A stretch of 64,000 nt of DNA from Gautieria morchelliformis (lineage: Eukaryota; Basidiomycota; Agaricomycetes; Gomphales; Gomphaceae). Shown in pieces: positions 30,222-42,895 of the stretch (positions within the stretch are counted from its first letter, which is position 1; the number at the start of each line of letters is the position of its first letter). Both the position numbers and the translations under genes were made by a program. The notes under the pieces were generated by a model, which was not told the origin of the DNA, ran no database searches, and saw only the letters and a list, made by a program, of their open reading frames with translations. The stretch covers positions 62,001 to 126,000 of the forward strand of contig WHVA01000192.1 of NCBI GenBank assembly GCA_015179125.1, read 5' to 3'.

Positions 30222-31145
30222 CCGTTCAGCAAACATCCTGACAAATACTACGTGAAACTCTTTGTCGACGAGAATGTCAAGAAGACTGCCGTACCTGCGA
30301 GAGGCAATGCTGCCTCATGGAATGAGTCATTCTATTTGTTCGTTTAATTCCAGTGTTATTATCCTCGCGTGAGCTTAAATCCATGCCCAGCAACGACTTG
30401 CATCGGGATTCCGTATTAGGAGTCGAAGTCTATAGGCATCATACAACTGGTAGTGATGAGTACATTGGTGGTGCGAAGGAAAGGATTGAGTTACTGCTTG
30501 CAGAAGGAGCAACAGGAGGCCAGTCCTTGTCGCTCAACGACTGAGTGCAGATGTAATCATCGAACACAGCGGCCGTTCCTCGCAAACTACATAAATGCGA
30601 TAAGGTGGGGAACATGCATGATGTTCAGACTGTCCTAGAGTTCACCATCATGTCTTTCAGGACGTCCGACGAGGCACTGAAAGGCCAGTTGAACGAAGCA
30701 GTCGGCAAAGTGACAGTGCTCAATAATATGAACCCCGCGCCATCCCGAATTATTGGTGCAGGGAATGTGGTCGGCATCATTTCCACCACCAATAATACAC
30801 TCATCCCGATAATGGTGGCTTGGGATCCACTTTTGGAGAAGATCAAGCTGTTTAGCAAGATCGTGGATGGTATCTCCGAGGTATGGTTCAAATGCCGGCG
30901 GTCTCCCAGGTCATCTCATATACACCGTTTGCTTCATTCTAGGTCCATCCTTACGCGAAAATGGCATGGTCTATCCTGTCTAGTGTGCAAAAGGTAGATC
31001 TATCTCCTGCACCAGCTGCGTAGAGATATCTGATGTCTGGGAAGACGATCATTGCTCAACAGAACCGGGACGATAGCATCAATGATCTGGCGAAAACCAT
31101 GGGAGATGCCTATGCATTCGTCCACTTGGCCGAGCCATTGAAGAA
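30222..31145 (+). pseudogene. C2-domain / NACHT-type protein, 5' fragment
   Basis: Exon pieces in order: DKYYVKLFVDENVKKTAV and WNESFYL (C2 beta-strand motifs, ~30240-30345), then SNDLHRDSVLGVEVY and DEYIGGAKERIELLL (~30380-30520). Next is an exon with SDEALKGQLNEAVGKV and PLLEKIKLFSKIVDGISE (to 30880). A GT-AG intron (30881-30942) follows, then VHPYAKMAWSILSSVQK, a second intron (30992-31044) and IAQQNRDDSINDLAKTMGD...VHLAEPLKKVES. This matches my recollection of the C2 plus helical N-terminus of agaric NACHT (STAND, NLR-like) proteins. The NTPase and sensor repeats are absent: the fragment ends at a TRIM-like insertion. Frame breaks occur near 30350 and 30540-30640. It is probably a host gene relic, or transduced. 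Confidence 0.55.
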
Positions 31146-31149
31146 AGTC

Positions 31150-31325
31150 GAATCGCAGTTAGTTAGTCGCTTAGGTAAGGGGATCCTCACCCAATTCTCT
31201 TTGGATCCCCCTTACCAGGTGTGTAGGTCGCCTATGTAGTTACTGAGTAGTGTCTTATATAGCTTTGGATCCCCCTTACCAGTGCTCTGTGTGACTTACC
31301 ACGAGCAGGTAGGGTTGCCCTTACA
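31150..31325 (-). mobile_element. TRIM-like short element, copy 1
   Basis: On the minus strand TGTAAGGGCAACC..., with two GGTAAGGGGGATCCAAAG repeats and CTATATAAGAC, matching the copy at 44538. It is about 170 bp, has a TATA-like box and inserts into coding sequence. The right end and TSD were not resolved. Confidence 0.5.
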
Positions 31326-31650
31326 ATAAGTAGCTACTACGAATGTATGAATAAATCATCCAGAATCAACTGTTTCACCCCTTGAAGTCACTGTAGTCTT
31401 GTTTGATAGCTACAGAACTTAGATCTCGATAGTTTACTCCAATTCTTCATTGAGAGTTCACTATTACTGTTTATTCTAGACTAACTCAAAAGCGAATCCT
31501 TTTGACTTAGTTATTCCTTAGATTGACACCATTCTCTCGTCGACACGGTCACGTGACCTCCATCCATCAGTGCCAGACACGTCTCGAGAGGCTTAGTCAG
31601 CACACAGGAGAGGGACAAATATAGCGGTCCCAACCGCTGAGCAATAGAGA

Positions 31651-33853
31651 TTGTTTGCTAAAGGCACCACTAATATTTTAATCATAAAAATTTGTATGAT
31701 CACAGAGGGGGCATGTGCTATTCTCTATGCATCCAAGCTGCCAAAATATCTGTGGTCAGTAGCTGTCAAAATGACATCATATCTTCACGACAGATCACCA
31801 GCTCAGGCAAATAATGGAATCATGCCTCTTGAGTGTATTACTGGACAGAAGCCAGACCTTGTGCATATCAAAGTCTTTGGCTGTCCTGTCAACGTCGCAG
31901 TACCAAAAGAAAAACAAAAGAAATGGGAAAATCACTCACGCATAGGGTATATGGTAGGATACGAGCCTTATCCATCTGGGTACCTTATTTGGTATCCAGG
32001 GTCAAAGCAGATAGAGAAGGCTAGAGACATGTTCTTCCATGAGGAAGCTGTAGCACCTGATACACCCATGTTGTACGGTGAGGATGACGTGCCTTGCAAT
32101 GTTAATGAACGATGAAATGTAGTAAAAACTGTTAACGCGCCTGTTACGGCTCCCAAAGCACCCCCATGGCTTTTTATACACATCCCAGCACGTCCCACAC
32201 GTGTCAAATATGGTCCTGAAGATCAGGACCATGCCACAATTGAGGAAGTAATCCCAGGTCAGTCTGAACAAGATAAATCAATATTAGTGTTGAATGTACC
32301 TGATTTCCTACCAGGAACGATGCGATCTGGAAAGCAACGTGGAGCGATCCAATCCTTAATAGCAAGCGATGAACAATTCAAAGATTCTATAATGATGTCA
32401 GCCAACATTATAGGAGAACCAACGAGTATACACAACGTGTTGAACTTACCTGGAGAAGAGGGAGAAGCATGGGAATGTGCGTGGCAAGCTGAGTGGCAGA
32501 ATATGATTGACTATAAGGTGTTTAGTGCATCTGAAACCCCTCCACCAAATACGCAGGTGCTTAAGACTAGTACAGTGTTGCATACAAGCCACCATGACAA
32601 CAATATTACTAAGCACAAAGTTCAAATTGTCACTAAAGGGTACAGTCAGGTGCCCAGTCTCCATTATAATGAGACATACGCTCCAGTTATACACTGGGAA
32701 ACATTCTGAATCATTCTAGCTATTGGCGCAATATACAACACCAAAATACGTCAGTTCAACGTGAAGTCAGCCTACTTACATTGAGTAATTCAGGAGAAGG
32801 TGTGGGTTGAGCAGCTGGAAGGGTTTAAAGTGCCAGAGAAGGAACATTTGGCTCAAAGGTTGAAGAAGGCCCTGTATGGGACAAAACAAGGCGGGAATCA
32901 ATGGAGGAAGACCCTCAAAGAATTTATGGAGAAGACTCTTGAATGGACTTGCTCTGAACATGTCTGAGCAGTCTTCTTTAGGATGTGGGATCATGGATCA
33001 TGGGCCATCATAGGATTCTGGGTCGACGACGCTACATCAGTAGGTCACGAAAATTGACTCCTCAATCTTGAAGATGCATTTGGTCAATGATTTGGCATAT
33101 CAGGCCAAGGTGACATGCACCGGATTCTTGGGACACCTCTCAGTCAAGAGGCTAAGTCAAATTTAATCCATATCTCGCAGAAAAATTATATTGAGCACAT
33201 GGCGATAAGTACAAAACCGCCCAAAATTCCTATTCCCCTTGGCATCGATTTCTCCACAATAACAAATGATGACAAACAAAAGAATCAATCAAAGGATTTT
33301 CCCTACCGTGAGCTGATCAGCAGTCTAATGTTTGCTGCCACAGTATTATGCCCCAATATATCACACGCAGTTAATAAACTGGCATGATACTCATTGAATC
33401 CTAGTCCAGCTCATTGGAATCTAGCAAAACAAATCCTTCAATATCTTTATCATACTCCCGATCAAAGTCTATCACTCAGTGGAAAAAAATTTCTTTATCT
33501 GCGCATTCAGACACAGATTTTGCTGGAGACTCAGAGGATAGGAAATCGATGAGCGGATGTGCTCTATTTTTTGGTAATGGTGCCATTTCATGGCCCTCAA
33601 AGAAACAGAGCATTGTTGCTCTTTCTTCAACTGAATCCGAATATATCACACTCTTGGAAACTGTGCACGAGGTACTGTGGACACGTCGTCTTCTTCAAGA
33701 ACTAGGTTTTATCCTCGACGACCCTACCATCCTCTACGAAGACAATCAGGGAATGATTGCCTTCACTAACCACCAAAACGCCTTATGTCGTATGAAACAC
33801 ATCGATGTGAAGTACCATTTTATCAGGCATCAAATTGATGAGGGAACAATATA
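31651..33853 (+). pseudogene. Ty1/copia pol remnant 1 (integrase, RT, RNase H)
   Basis: Integrase C-terminus: KLPKYLWSVAVKMTSYLHDR, PLECITGQKPDLVHIKVFGC. RT: YKVFSASETPPPNTQVLKT, KVQIVTKGYSQV (GxSQ), RQFNVKSAYLH, ALYGTKQGGNQW. RNase H: SDTDFAGDSEDRKSMSGC, STESEYITL, LYEDNQGMIA and MKHIDVKYHFIR. The order integrase-before-RT identifies Ty1/copia. Stops at 32113, 32707, 32784, 33385 and a frame change near 33420 inactivate it. The 5' part (gag, protease) is missing. The stretch 31326-31650 is AT-rich and may include old copia LTR or leader; no gene is seen in it. Confidence 0.85.
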
Positions 33854-33895
33854 GCAGAGTCACTCGGCCTCACTACCTTAACACTCGAGAGGGAG

Positions 33896-34180
33896 TGTTA
33901 GGAAAACGAGTGTCGCATAGTTCAGCTCAATCTGGTACTCAGTTAGGAAATGGTTCGTACTCCTTCTTACTCATTCTGAGACAGTATAGAACGTATAGTA
34001 GCATAGTCTTCCCAGTGTCTTTTGCTGCCACTGGGAAGTAAGTACATAGTTTGTATAACGAGTATCAAAGCTAACTGTAGCTTGTAGTTTATACTTGTCT
34101 TCAGGTAGTGTATAACATAATGTCTTTCGCTGCCACTGGGAATTTACACTTGTCTTTACATTTAGGTAACCTCACCTGGC
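33896..34180 (+). repeat. Copia 1 3' LTR (end uncertain)
   Basis: Starts TGTTAGGAAAACG directly after a purine tract (GAGAGGGAG) that follows the pol stop. It contains two related TCTTTYGCTGCCACTGGGAA units. The 3' limit is estimated. Confidence 0.5.
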
Positions 34181-34189
34181 TAGGCTGAA

Positions 34190-35402
34190 CGACCCTTGCT
34201 GTTTGCCCAGATGGCAAAGGCAAAGGGAGAAGAGCTTAGGGTGCTGGCAATATTGAAGTTGTTCATTCTCTATCTGGCATGGTTTACTCTGTTCTGAGTA
34301 TGATGCCATGCCACAGAGTACCCTGAAAGGCCAAAATATACCTCTCGCCACCATTCCATTTAAGTGGAAAAGAAGTGATTATTTACCCCCAGACCGCTGG
34401 AGAGGCAGCTCTTGGTGCTCAAGGAGAAGAGCTGATAAGCTCGCGGCGAAAGCCTGCTGAAGGTAGCAGCAGAAGAAGAGGTGATGATGATCTAATCTAT
34501 GTGACAGTGACTACTACAGGACCCCGACTCTCTGGCTGTACCTGGGCCCGCGGCCTGGTCTCTGGCCTACTCTGCTCCAGGAGCCACTGCTCCACTGCTA
34601 ACTCCCATTCTTGGAGAGTGGGTCACTGCACCCATGCTCCATATTCTTAAACTATGAGACCCATTCTTTTACAGTTTCTCGCTGAATCAAAATAACTGGG
34701 GAGAAACACGGCTTGTGGTTGAAAAATATCACCCAATCTCTTGTTCTCCTTTATATAACAGAATACACAGCATTAGGTGGATATTTTGACAGAAAACAAA
34801 CCTGATCCTTCCATATTCCTCCCAAGAAATTTCACCTGATATGATTTCTGGAGCACCATAGGTATTTTTAATCACTTGCCCTATTTTTTTGGTCATCCGA
34901 CTGGGCTGAGGCAGCCAGTCTAATAATTAATTACACCAAATACTTAAGCCACCTCCAATGCCCCTATATCCCAAAAGAAAAGGGGAGTACGGCCTCCTTC
35001 CTGGGTACACCAAACTGATACACCTTGTCCCACCTGTTCCTGAAAATCCCACTGGCCATGTACTTCTGTATCTTCAGGGGTTCTCTTGAAATAATGTGTC
35101 AATAAGAAACACCCCCACGAGGAAAATGTTGAATAACATTCTTAGCTCATGTCCAATAAATCCCATTATTACAAGTCCCATCCTGTACCCCAGTAGTCCA
35201 CATGTGTGTCACAAGTGTATGTCGAGGCTGCGTGATAGATAGTATTCATTAGCAGATGAGCATTCATCCTCACCTCATCCCATCTGTTGTGCAAATCAAC
35301 TAGCCCATTATTACAAGTACTATTACAAGTCCCCTATAGCCCAGTGGTCTCTCAAGTGCATGTTGAGGCTACATTCAGGATAATATTCATTATCAGGTGA
35401 GT
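34190..35402. repeat. No gene seen; degenerate ~140-bp repeats from 35155
   Basis: 34190-35150 has no supported coding region. From 35155, units containing CCCATTATTACAAGT, a CCAGTRGTC motif, CAAGTGCATGTTGAGGCT and ATATTCATTATCAGGTGAG recur at 35155 and 35300, after the solo L3 at 36100, and near 36700. Confidence 0.4.
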
Positions 35403-36093
35403 TGTTACGTATCGAGATTTCCACTAAGTCGGAACTGGAAAGGACAGCGGCTTCAACTTATAGGTTGCGCCCCCAATGAACTATTGTCCTAAGTATTTCG
35501 GAACTGAGTCGGAAGTCGGAAAGTACTGAACCAAAGGTTGGTCGGAACTTGGGTCGGAACTGAGGCGGAAGGCGGAAGACGGAAGGCAGAGAGAGACTGA
35601 GATCTTGCTAGACTCGCTGTGCTAAGAACAGGAGATGGAGCAAAGGAAATCAAGTATCGAAGGTGATTATCTGATTGCAGAATAAGAGACATATATGACA
35701 GGCTTTTATACAAAGAGCTGAGACAACAGGTAATGATATGGTACTAAGCAAATTCCGGAGGAAGCAGAAGTCGAGTAGACAATGCGTGGGAACTAACTAT
35801 TGGTAACAATGGGACTACAAGGGGGGTTCAGGGCAAGGTAGAACAATGGCAAAGAACAAGGGGTCGGGAAAACAAATCTGACAACGAACTACAAGGGTGA
35901 CCGGATATATGGTCTTGATGGACGGTGAGGTGGGTCCAGTTGGTCCGAGTAATAGAGTCGAAAGAACAAGGGAAATGTACAAGGGGCGGAATGTCGGAAA
36001 TAACGGAGGGGCGGAAAGTGTTGCAGAAATATCGGAGGGGCGGAAGGTGTGGAGGAACTGAGGGTCGGAAGTCGGAAATGAACGGTCGTAACA
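35403..36093 (-). repeat. Solo L3 LTR with TSD TGAGT
   Basis: 691 bp, plus-strand TGTTACGTATCGAG...GGTCGTAACA, flanked by perfect TGAGT (35398-35402, 36094-36098). It splits the degenerate tandem repeat described for the preceding stretch. Confidence 0.95.
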
Positions 36094-37384
36094 TGAGTAC
36101 CCACCCCAGGCTCCAGTAGTCCACATGCATCTCTCAAGTGCATGTTGTTGTTGGGTGCATATGTGCACCAGACTTCAAACCCAATATTTCCTTTGTATAT
36201 TGTTATTTATTCTTTCGATTTTAACCTGAAATTATGCTGACATTCATTCTATGATTTTTAAAATTTTCCTTGATTTTTTTTGAGGCTATATTACTACTTC
36301 TTTTCTTTTGCAACCAAACCGACCCTTTGTGGGTGGTTGTGGATGAACTTCCTTTTTGGGCTGCAGCAGTCCCCTAATGCATTACCTTCTACCTAACGGG
36401 CACTAAAATTACCTTCTGGGGCCACACCATTGCCTGACAGGCGCATAAATGCCGGTGTCCAAACCACGTATATGTGAGTGAAACAGGCCAATATGTGGCC
36501 TTCCCTCCTCACTGTTGACTATCACTGAGAAGGTCAGTTAGTAGTGTATCTTTGTAGTATGTAACTAAAAAAAAACATGTGGAACACTAAATAGATAGCT
36601 TTCATTATATTACTCAGTGTTGACTATCACTGTGAGGAGAACACTAAATAGTTTATCAATCTCCTGCAAGTCCCATCGTTCATATAACTGATCTATAACT
36701 TCCTACTTGTCCAAACCAAGTTACTACACATGTAGGCTGCATTGGGGATAATATTCATTATCAGGTGAGCATTAATCCATGGGGGCTTAGTGTAAATTGA
36801 TGAGCCTCATTATAGTCTGGTTGTAGCAGCTAGTAGTAATATGATTCAGGCTTCGAGTTGAAGTCGAAACAAGAAGAGTTCAAATGCGAAAGCATACGCG
36901 TACAAGTAATGTATGCGCCCAAAGACAATAGCGGCTGGGACTGGCAGCTTCAAGATCACAGAACACAGTGAGTATCCCCAACTCTCTCCAAAGCAGAGCG
37001 AGGGACCTGTTCAACCCAAATGTCCGACCTTCCACTTATGTGGATGATTTTGTATTCATTTTATTGGCTGCTTTATCTTATTGGTTTTTCCTCCCTGAAC
37101 CTGTGTCATCGCTGTCCTTTTCCCTTCTACGCCAACATGTCCCTGTCACGCCTCATGGGTTTCCCCTGCATTCCTTGCCAGCATCACTTCCTCCTTTCCC
37201 CTACACTCCCTGGCTGTTTATCCCTCTCATCCCCTCATCTCTGTTTGTTGCATACGGAAAAAATTGCGGAACTGGAAGAAGTCCAGCGCTGCCTTTTTTC
37301 CCTTGTGCATAAGTCATGGGATTTTTATTGCCCCAAAATTGGTTTTTTAATAAACATTTTTGACTTTTGATTGTCCAAGTGGGT
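36094..37384. other. Unassigned; possible single exon near 36850-36968
   Basis: Mostly AT-rich sequence without a supported gene. A plus-strand stretch reading FELKSKQEEFKCESIRVQV then YAPKDNSGWDW ends at a GTGAGT donor (36969). It looks like an isolated exon of an unknown protein. No neighbouring exon could be joined. Confidence 0.25.
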
Positions 37385-37935
37385 TTGCCTCGTCCACCGC
37401 TTCGTAAGAAGCCTGGATGGAGACTCGTTGCCATTGGCAGGCTGAATCGATATGCATGGGAAGTTAATATATTCCCATAAGCCTCTACTATTCATAGCAT
37501 AAGATAGCATATTCGGAATGACCTAACTCCATGTTTTGTCAATGTATATGGTCAATAACCATTGAGATTGTTATACTAGTGGAGCCTAGCTGCGCCAGAT
37601 GTGGGCTTGTTCCCGCCTGCTGAAACCTTCGCCAAATTCCATTGCTGCCAGCTCATGTTCGTGCTTGCTCCGCCCCAGTTCAGTGTGCGTAGCAGAAACA
37701 ATGACCTGTAATGAGATATTGTTATGTCCATGTGATGTGATTAGCATAACACAGCAGATTTAGCATGACATGGCTCCATGTTTCATCAACACTTACAGTC
37801 AATAACCATTCAGATGCTTATACCAATGCAGCTTGGATGTGACGCATGCGGGCTTGATGCTGCCTGATCAAACATTCGCCCAACTGCCTAGCTAGAACAT
37901 CACCTTTGTTTTCGCTCCGCTGTTTTGGAACCTTT
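37385..37935. repeat. KDZ-element end repeats, copy at 37 kb
   Basis: This repeats the sequence at 51885-52340: TTTGCCTSGTCCACCGCTT, then units with CCATTGAGATTGTTATAC, CCTGTAATGAGATA and GATGCTGCCTG. Two degenerate ~200-bp units are visible. It marks another end of the same element family and gives the empty site for the L4 insertion at 51387. Confidence 0.65.
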
Positions 37936-38560
37936 GGTGTTATTGCTAACACCTCTGTCTATCAGAATGTGTCGTTTACACGACTAGTAGAATACCAATT
38001 CAATGCAGCAGCACAACTCCGGAAATAATTTAATATTTGTACCTTGGTTGCAATCCATGTAATAACTAGTCCAAGTTATTACAGCTAGAAGGCAATGCAT
38101 TTATTAGCTGCACTGAACAATAAACTAAAAGAGTGTGTAGGTTCAAGGACACTATCGGGGTCCAAGAGTATTCCTTTTAATAAAGAGGGAATAGGCTCCG
38201 CAGGAGAGTTTGTAAGTGGATTGGGTCGACCAATGTCAATGCACTGCAATAACGAGAGAGTAATGTGAAGTGGCTTTCGCACACAACTTGACTTGACTTG
38301 TAAAAGTCCCTGAACAGGAAAATCAACTGAACAGCTCGTCTCGGGTATTGGAGTGCTAATTGACAAGAAAATTGATTGCCAACCTCACTCTGTAGAGTTT
38401 CACTCAGCGGGTTAGGCTAAGCAGTAAAGCAACTACTTAACTAAGAATAGTTACTCTAAGCAAGAGTAGTATTCTAGTTCGGGTTAGGAACTTAGGTAAG
38501 ATGTGCAAGTCACACAAGTTGTATAGGACAGAAGATGGGTAGATTGATTGCTCAAAGGAT
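37936..38560. repeat. Dispersed repeat P, copy 1
   Basis: About 600 bp matching 47220-47790, with the shared block AACTCCGGAAATAATTTAAT and onward through the AACAATAAACTAAAAG region. No coding sequence. 38561-39289 shows nothing recognisable apart from general AT-rich sequence. Confidence 0.6.
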
Positions 38561-39289
38561 GGAATGGAGGAAGAAGCTTGAGGAAGATGGAAGAAAGTGT
38601 TGGAAGGCACTGGCTGTTACCAGGTGACTCTACTATAATTCCTACCAATCAGAGCTTGATTTGTCAAGAATGACTCACTGAAAAGGGTCATGTGCCATAG
38701 CACAGCTTGGTTGAGTCATGTACTCCCGACTCACCAAGGTGTGCCTGGTTTGGTTGAGTCATTGAGGCTGTATCTCCAGATAACTATGTTTTTGGCACTC
38801 AGAAGCTGAGTAAGCAGTTCTGAGCCAATTAGGGCTCTGTAGCCATAATTACTAAGAGCACTGCTTAGCACAGCTGAGTATAGCCTGGTACAGCCTTGTT
38901 GTCATGACTGACCAAGATCCCCACTGTTTGGTGAAGCCAAACAGGCCGCACAGTTGCTATGGCTGCATATAGCAATTGTTTGAGACTCAGCTGGAAATAC
39001 TGAGACCGCCATCCTGCCAGACTTGTGGGTGCTTGGGTGACCATAAGTCCGAAAATGTGGCCACCGCCGAGGTGCCCGGTGGAGTTTGAAATAGAACACC
39101 CAGAACAGAGTTGTGGGTGCTAGAGGATCCACAACTCTGTAATGACAGAAAAATGGTAGTTTGAGCCATGGAGGCTTTGGAAAAATAAGGAAAAATATAG
39201 GATAAGTAGAGGAATATTTGAAAAGCCTTTCCCCAGTTTTATTAACAGCATACAGGGACTGTTAATTCTTCAAAGGTGTTTTTACATGT

Positions 39290-42202
39290 TGTCAAGGCAA
39301 ATAGAAAGGACTAGGGCTGGTTGAGCAGCCTTCCTTGGCTGGTTGAACAGGCATTCCCCTATATCCGCTCCACTGCAGTGTCCGTAGCAGCAAGAATGAT
39401 CTGTGTTGACATATGGTTAGGTCATGGTGATGTGAGTCGCAAAACAGCATATTCAGAACATAGACCCATCTTTCTTCGCCGCTTAGGGTCCATAATGATT
39501 CTGATGCTGATACCCATGTAGCTTTGTGGCCACATATGTGGGTCTGTTGGAACGGACTCAATCCTTTGCCAAATGGCCTAGCTGGAACCTCACCTTCGTC
39601 TGTGCTCCCCTCCACTTTGGTGACTGTAGCATAAAGAACAATCTATATTGAGATATGGTTATGTCCATGTGATATGAGTAGATAGAATCCAGTAGATAGA
39701 ATCCAAACCTTGATCTGCCAAAGGAGACTTTGGTAAGGATTAATACAACCATGGGAGTAGCTTTTGGACAGAAACTGCAAGTTTGCACTTATTCAGGCTC
39801 ATACGACAGTCTGAGAAGGCAATGTGGACACTTAGAAGGGAAGGTAGTAGATGGCAGCAATGTTTAGGGCTGGGTGAGGGGTGGGGCCAAAATCCTAACC
39901 TAGAATGACGCTACATGTCCCAATCACCTCCAGAGTTGCTTTGGGAATTAGGTTTGGTTTCGGACAAGGAACACCTACTCCAATGCCCATGAAAGCCTTT
40001 ACCCTGATAGGCACTAATAGTGAAAGTAGGACGGTGGCAAATTAGCACATAGGGGCTGACCATGGGGCCACAAGACCATAAACCAGGAACCTTGCTCGCT
40101 TGAATGGCTTGTGGTGATGGGCATGCGGTAGGAGGACACATCCCAAAGATTGAGCATGAGGTGCCTGCGTGCTATGACATCATCAACTATGCACGTCATG
40201 CCAGTGGGCTGTGGCAATGGGAGGTTTTACACCCACACATAGGAGATGGAGTCCCAGGCATCCAAATGAAAGTGCATTGGATAAGTGACCATGAAGAAGT
40301 TAGTGATTGGTTGATGGAAGGCTGGTGCCTCAGGTTTTGGGAAGAGGGGGTTATGGCTGGGCCATGAGGTGCTCCCACAGTGAGTGGACCCGTTAATTAT
40401 TGATTGAACGTTGGTGCAAGTGGCCTTGCGAAGGAAGCAAATAGAATATGTAGGCTTTTTTCAAATTGGGTGTGGCTTTATGCACAATTGCAATTGCCTG
40501 GAAGCATGTGTCGGCTTGGTTGCACTTTCACTCTGGGCCAAATGGTAACTAAAATGGTTTTATTGATGCCTTGCACGATCATATACGACAGGATGGTCCC
40601 AAATGGTGAGGATTATGTTGTGTGCTGTGGCTATTGCTAAGTCAGCACCACCACCAGCATTCTCGGCAGCACCATAACGCTGGTGGAGTTTCATTTCTGG
40701 AACTTAGTGTGTCATTCGCGGCGCAGACAACAATGCCGGCTGTGTTTCCTTTCTAGGTGACAGGGGTTCTCGCTTCATCGGTTTTTGTCATCGGTTTACA
40801 TGTTGGGGTTACAGCCTTTAGTCATCAAGCAGCCACACAGACCTAATGAGTGACAAGTGTGGGTTAAGAATGGCCTTCCATATTTAATCTCTGTGCCTGA
40901 TGGAGACTTCTGGGATGGCCCAATAAGATAGAAGTCACTTAAATGTGGCACCTTTATGTAAGTGGGAGCTTATGTCATGTGATGCGCCAAATCTTTAATT
41001 TGGTGAAAAAAAAATTTTTTTTTCCTTAGTTGAGACAGCACTTTGGTAAATCAGATTAAATAGGCACTCTTTTTATAGTGCTTTTCCAAACTCAGACATA
41101 ATTTTTGGAAGTGAAATATGATGGCTGTGGAATGCCATGCAATAATATAATCTTTAAGCACTGAAAGCTGTCCAGAAGCACCATCCTCTCCTTTAGCTGC
41201 AAGTGAAGTATGCTCCTTAATGGAAAGTATGTACCTCATCATCGGAATCCTCTGAATCATCTGCAACCCTGATGGCAGCCTTTGCAGCCTTCGGTGGCCT
41301 TGGACATGCAGATTTGAGAGTGTGGAGTTGAGAAGCCTTATTTTTAGATTTTCATCCCATTTCCATGGCTCAGACTGTTCAAATATACTATTATGAGAAG
41401 TAGAAGGGGTAGGAAGGGCCTTGGAGTGGCAGTGAAATGTTTTTCTTTGAGCCTTCAAAGCTGACAAATACATCATGTGATCCATCATATGACTGCCAAA
41501 TTCTGTTGGTCCAAATACTGAAATTGGGTAGAATCACTCCAGGACTTCAAAAAAATAATTTTGGAGTTTTTCTTGTGTCATACTTTGAACTGATATATCT
41601 CCTCCAGTAATAAAGATATTTCCAAAGTCTCTCCTAGAAGTTGTAGCTATGCATAACCCAAAGAGAATCTAAGAAGCAGTTTGGCAAAAAAATTGTGCCT
41701 TCTAATGTTATTGACCTCACCATCGGATGGTCCTGAGCTTACATAAAGGTGCCACATTTAAACAACTATCTTAGCTAAGTTGCTCCATTCATGTGAAGTA
41801 CCACTTGAGTACCGCTCTGCACAATTGAATCATACCGTTACTGTAATCCTTGCTGGCACTTGAAGCTTTACCTAACCGCTAGCCGAGGTCCACAGAATGC
41901 TGGTGGCAAATGAGGTAACAGGGTGAGTGACGAGGGTGCTTTGAGGGTGGCATCATGTATTTCATTTTGGGGCCTATGCCAAGGACCCAGGACACACCCG
42001 CTTGAGACTGTATGTTTAAATGCCTGAAGGGTAGTGAATGTGAAATCATAGGCTTAATTGTGAAGTTGAGCTGGCAAGTTGACCAGACATCAGACCTCAC
42101 CAATGGACTACTCTACCGCCTCTGCACTATTTCACACCCTGCTCAACATGGGTGTCGGCCAATGCAATTGGGGGCAGAAGCCCAAGTGGTACGCTGGGGC
42201 TC
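39290..42202. repeat. Inverted copy of the 56.9-58.7 kb segment, left part
   Basis: Reading along the plus strand this matches the reverse complement of 58690 down to about 57120: the subterminal units (39290-39740), the block at 39960-40380, the block at 40620-40860 (versus 57560-57790) and 41750-42200. An extra ~900 bp (40870-41750) has no counterpart seen. Many differences are CG in the 57 kb copy versus CA or TG here. No intact gene is seen. Confidence 0.65.
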
Positions 42203-42895
42203 TGTTACGTATCGAGATTTCCGCTAAGTCGGAACTGGAAAGGACAGCGGCTTCAACTTATAGGTTGCGCCCCCAATGAACTATCGTCCTAAGTATTTCG
42301 GAACTGAGTCGGAAGTCGGAAAGTACTGAACCAAAGGTTTGGTCGGAACTTGAGTCGGAACTGAGGCAGAAGGCGGAAGACGGAAGGCGGAGAGAGACTG
42401 AGATCTTGCTAGACTCGCTGTGCTAAGAACAGGAGATGGAGCAAAGGAAATCAAGTATCGAAGGCGATTATCCGATTGCAGAATAAGAGACATACATGAC
42501 AGGCTTTTATACAAAGAGCTGGGGCAACAGGTAATGATATGGTACTAAGCAAAATTCTGGGGGAAGCGGAAGTCGAGTAGACAATGCGTGGGAACTAACT
42601 ATTGGGAACAATGGGACTACAAGGGGGGTTCAGGGTAAGGTAGAACAATGGCAAAGAACAAGGGGTCGGGAAAACATATCTGACAACGAAACACAAGGAG
42701 GGCCGGACATATGGTCTTGATGAACGGTGAGGTGGGTCCGGTGGGTCCAAGTAATAGAGTCGAAAGAACAAGGGAAATGGACAAGGGGCGGAATGTCGGA
42801 AATATCGGAGGGGCAGAAAGTGTTGCGGAAATATCGTAGGGGCGGAAGGTATTGCGGAACTGAGGGTCGGAAGTCGGAAATGAACGGTCGTAACA
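42203..42895 (-). repeat. Solo L3 LTR with TSD GGCTC
   Basis: 693 bp with L3 ends and perfect GGCTC duplications (42198-42202, 42896-42900). The paralogous segment near 57040-57060 lacks it and gives the empty site. Confidence 0.96.
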
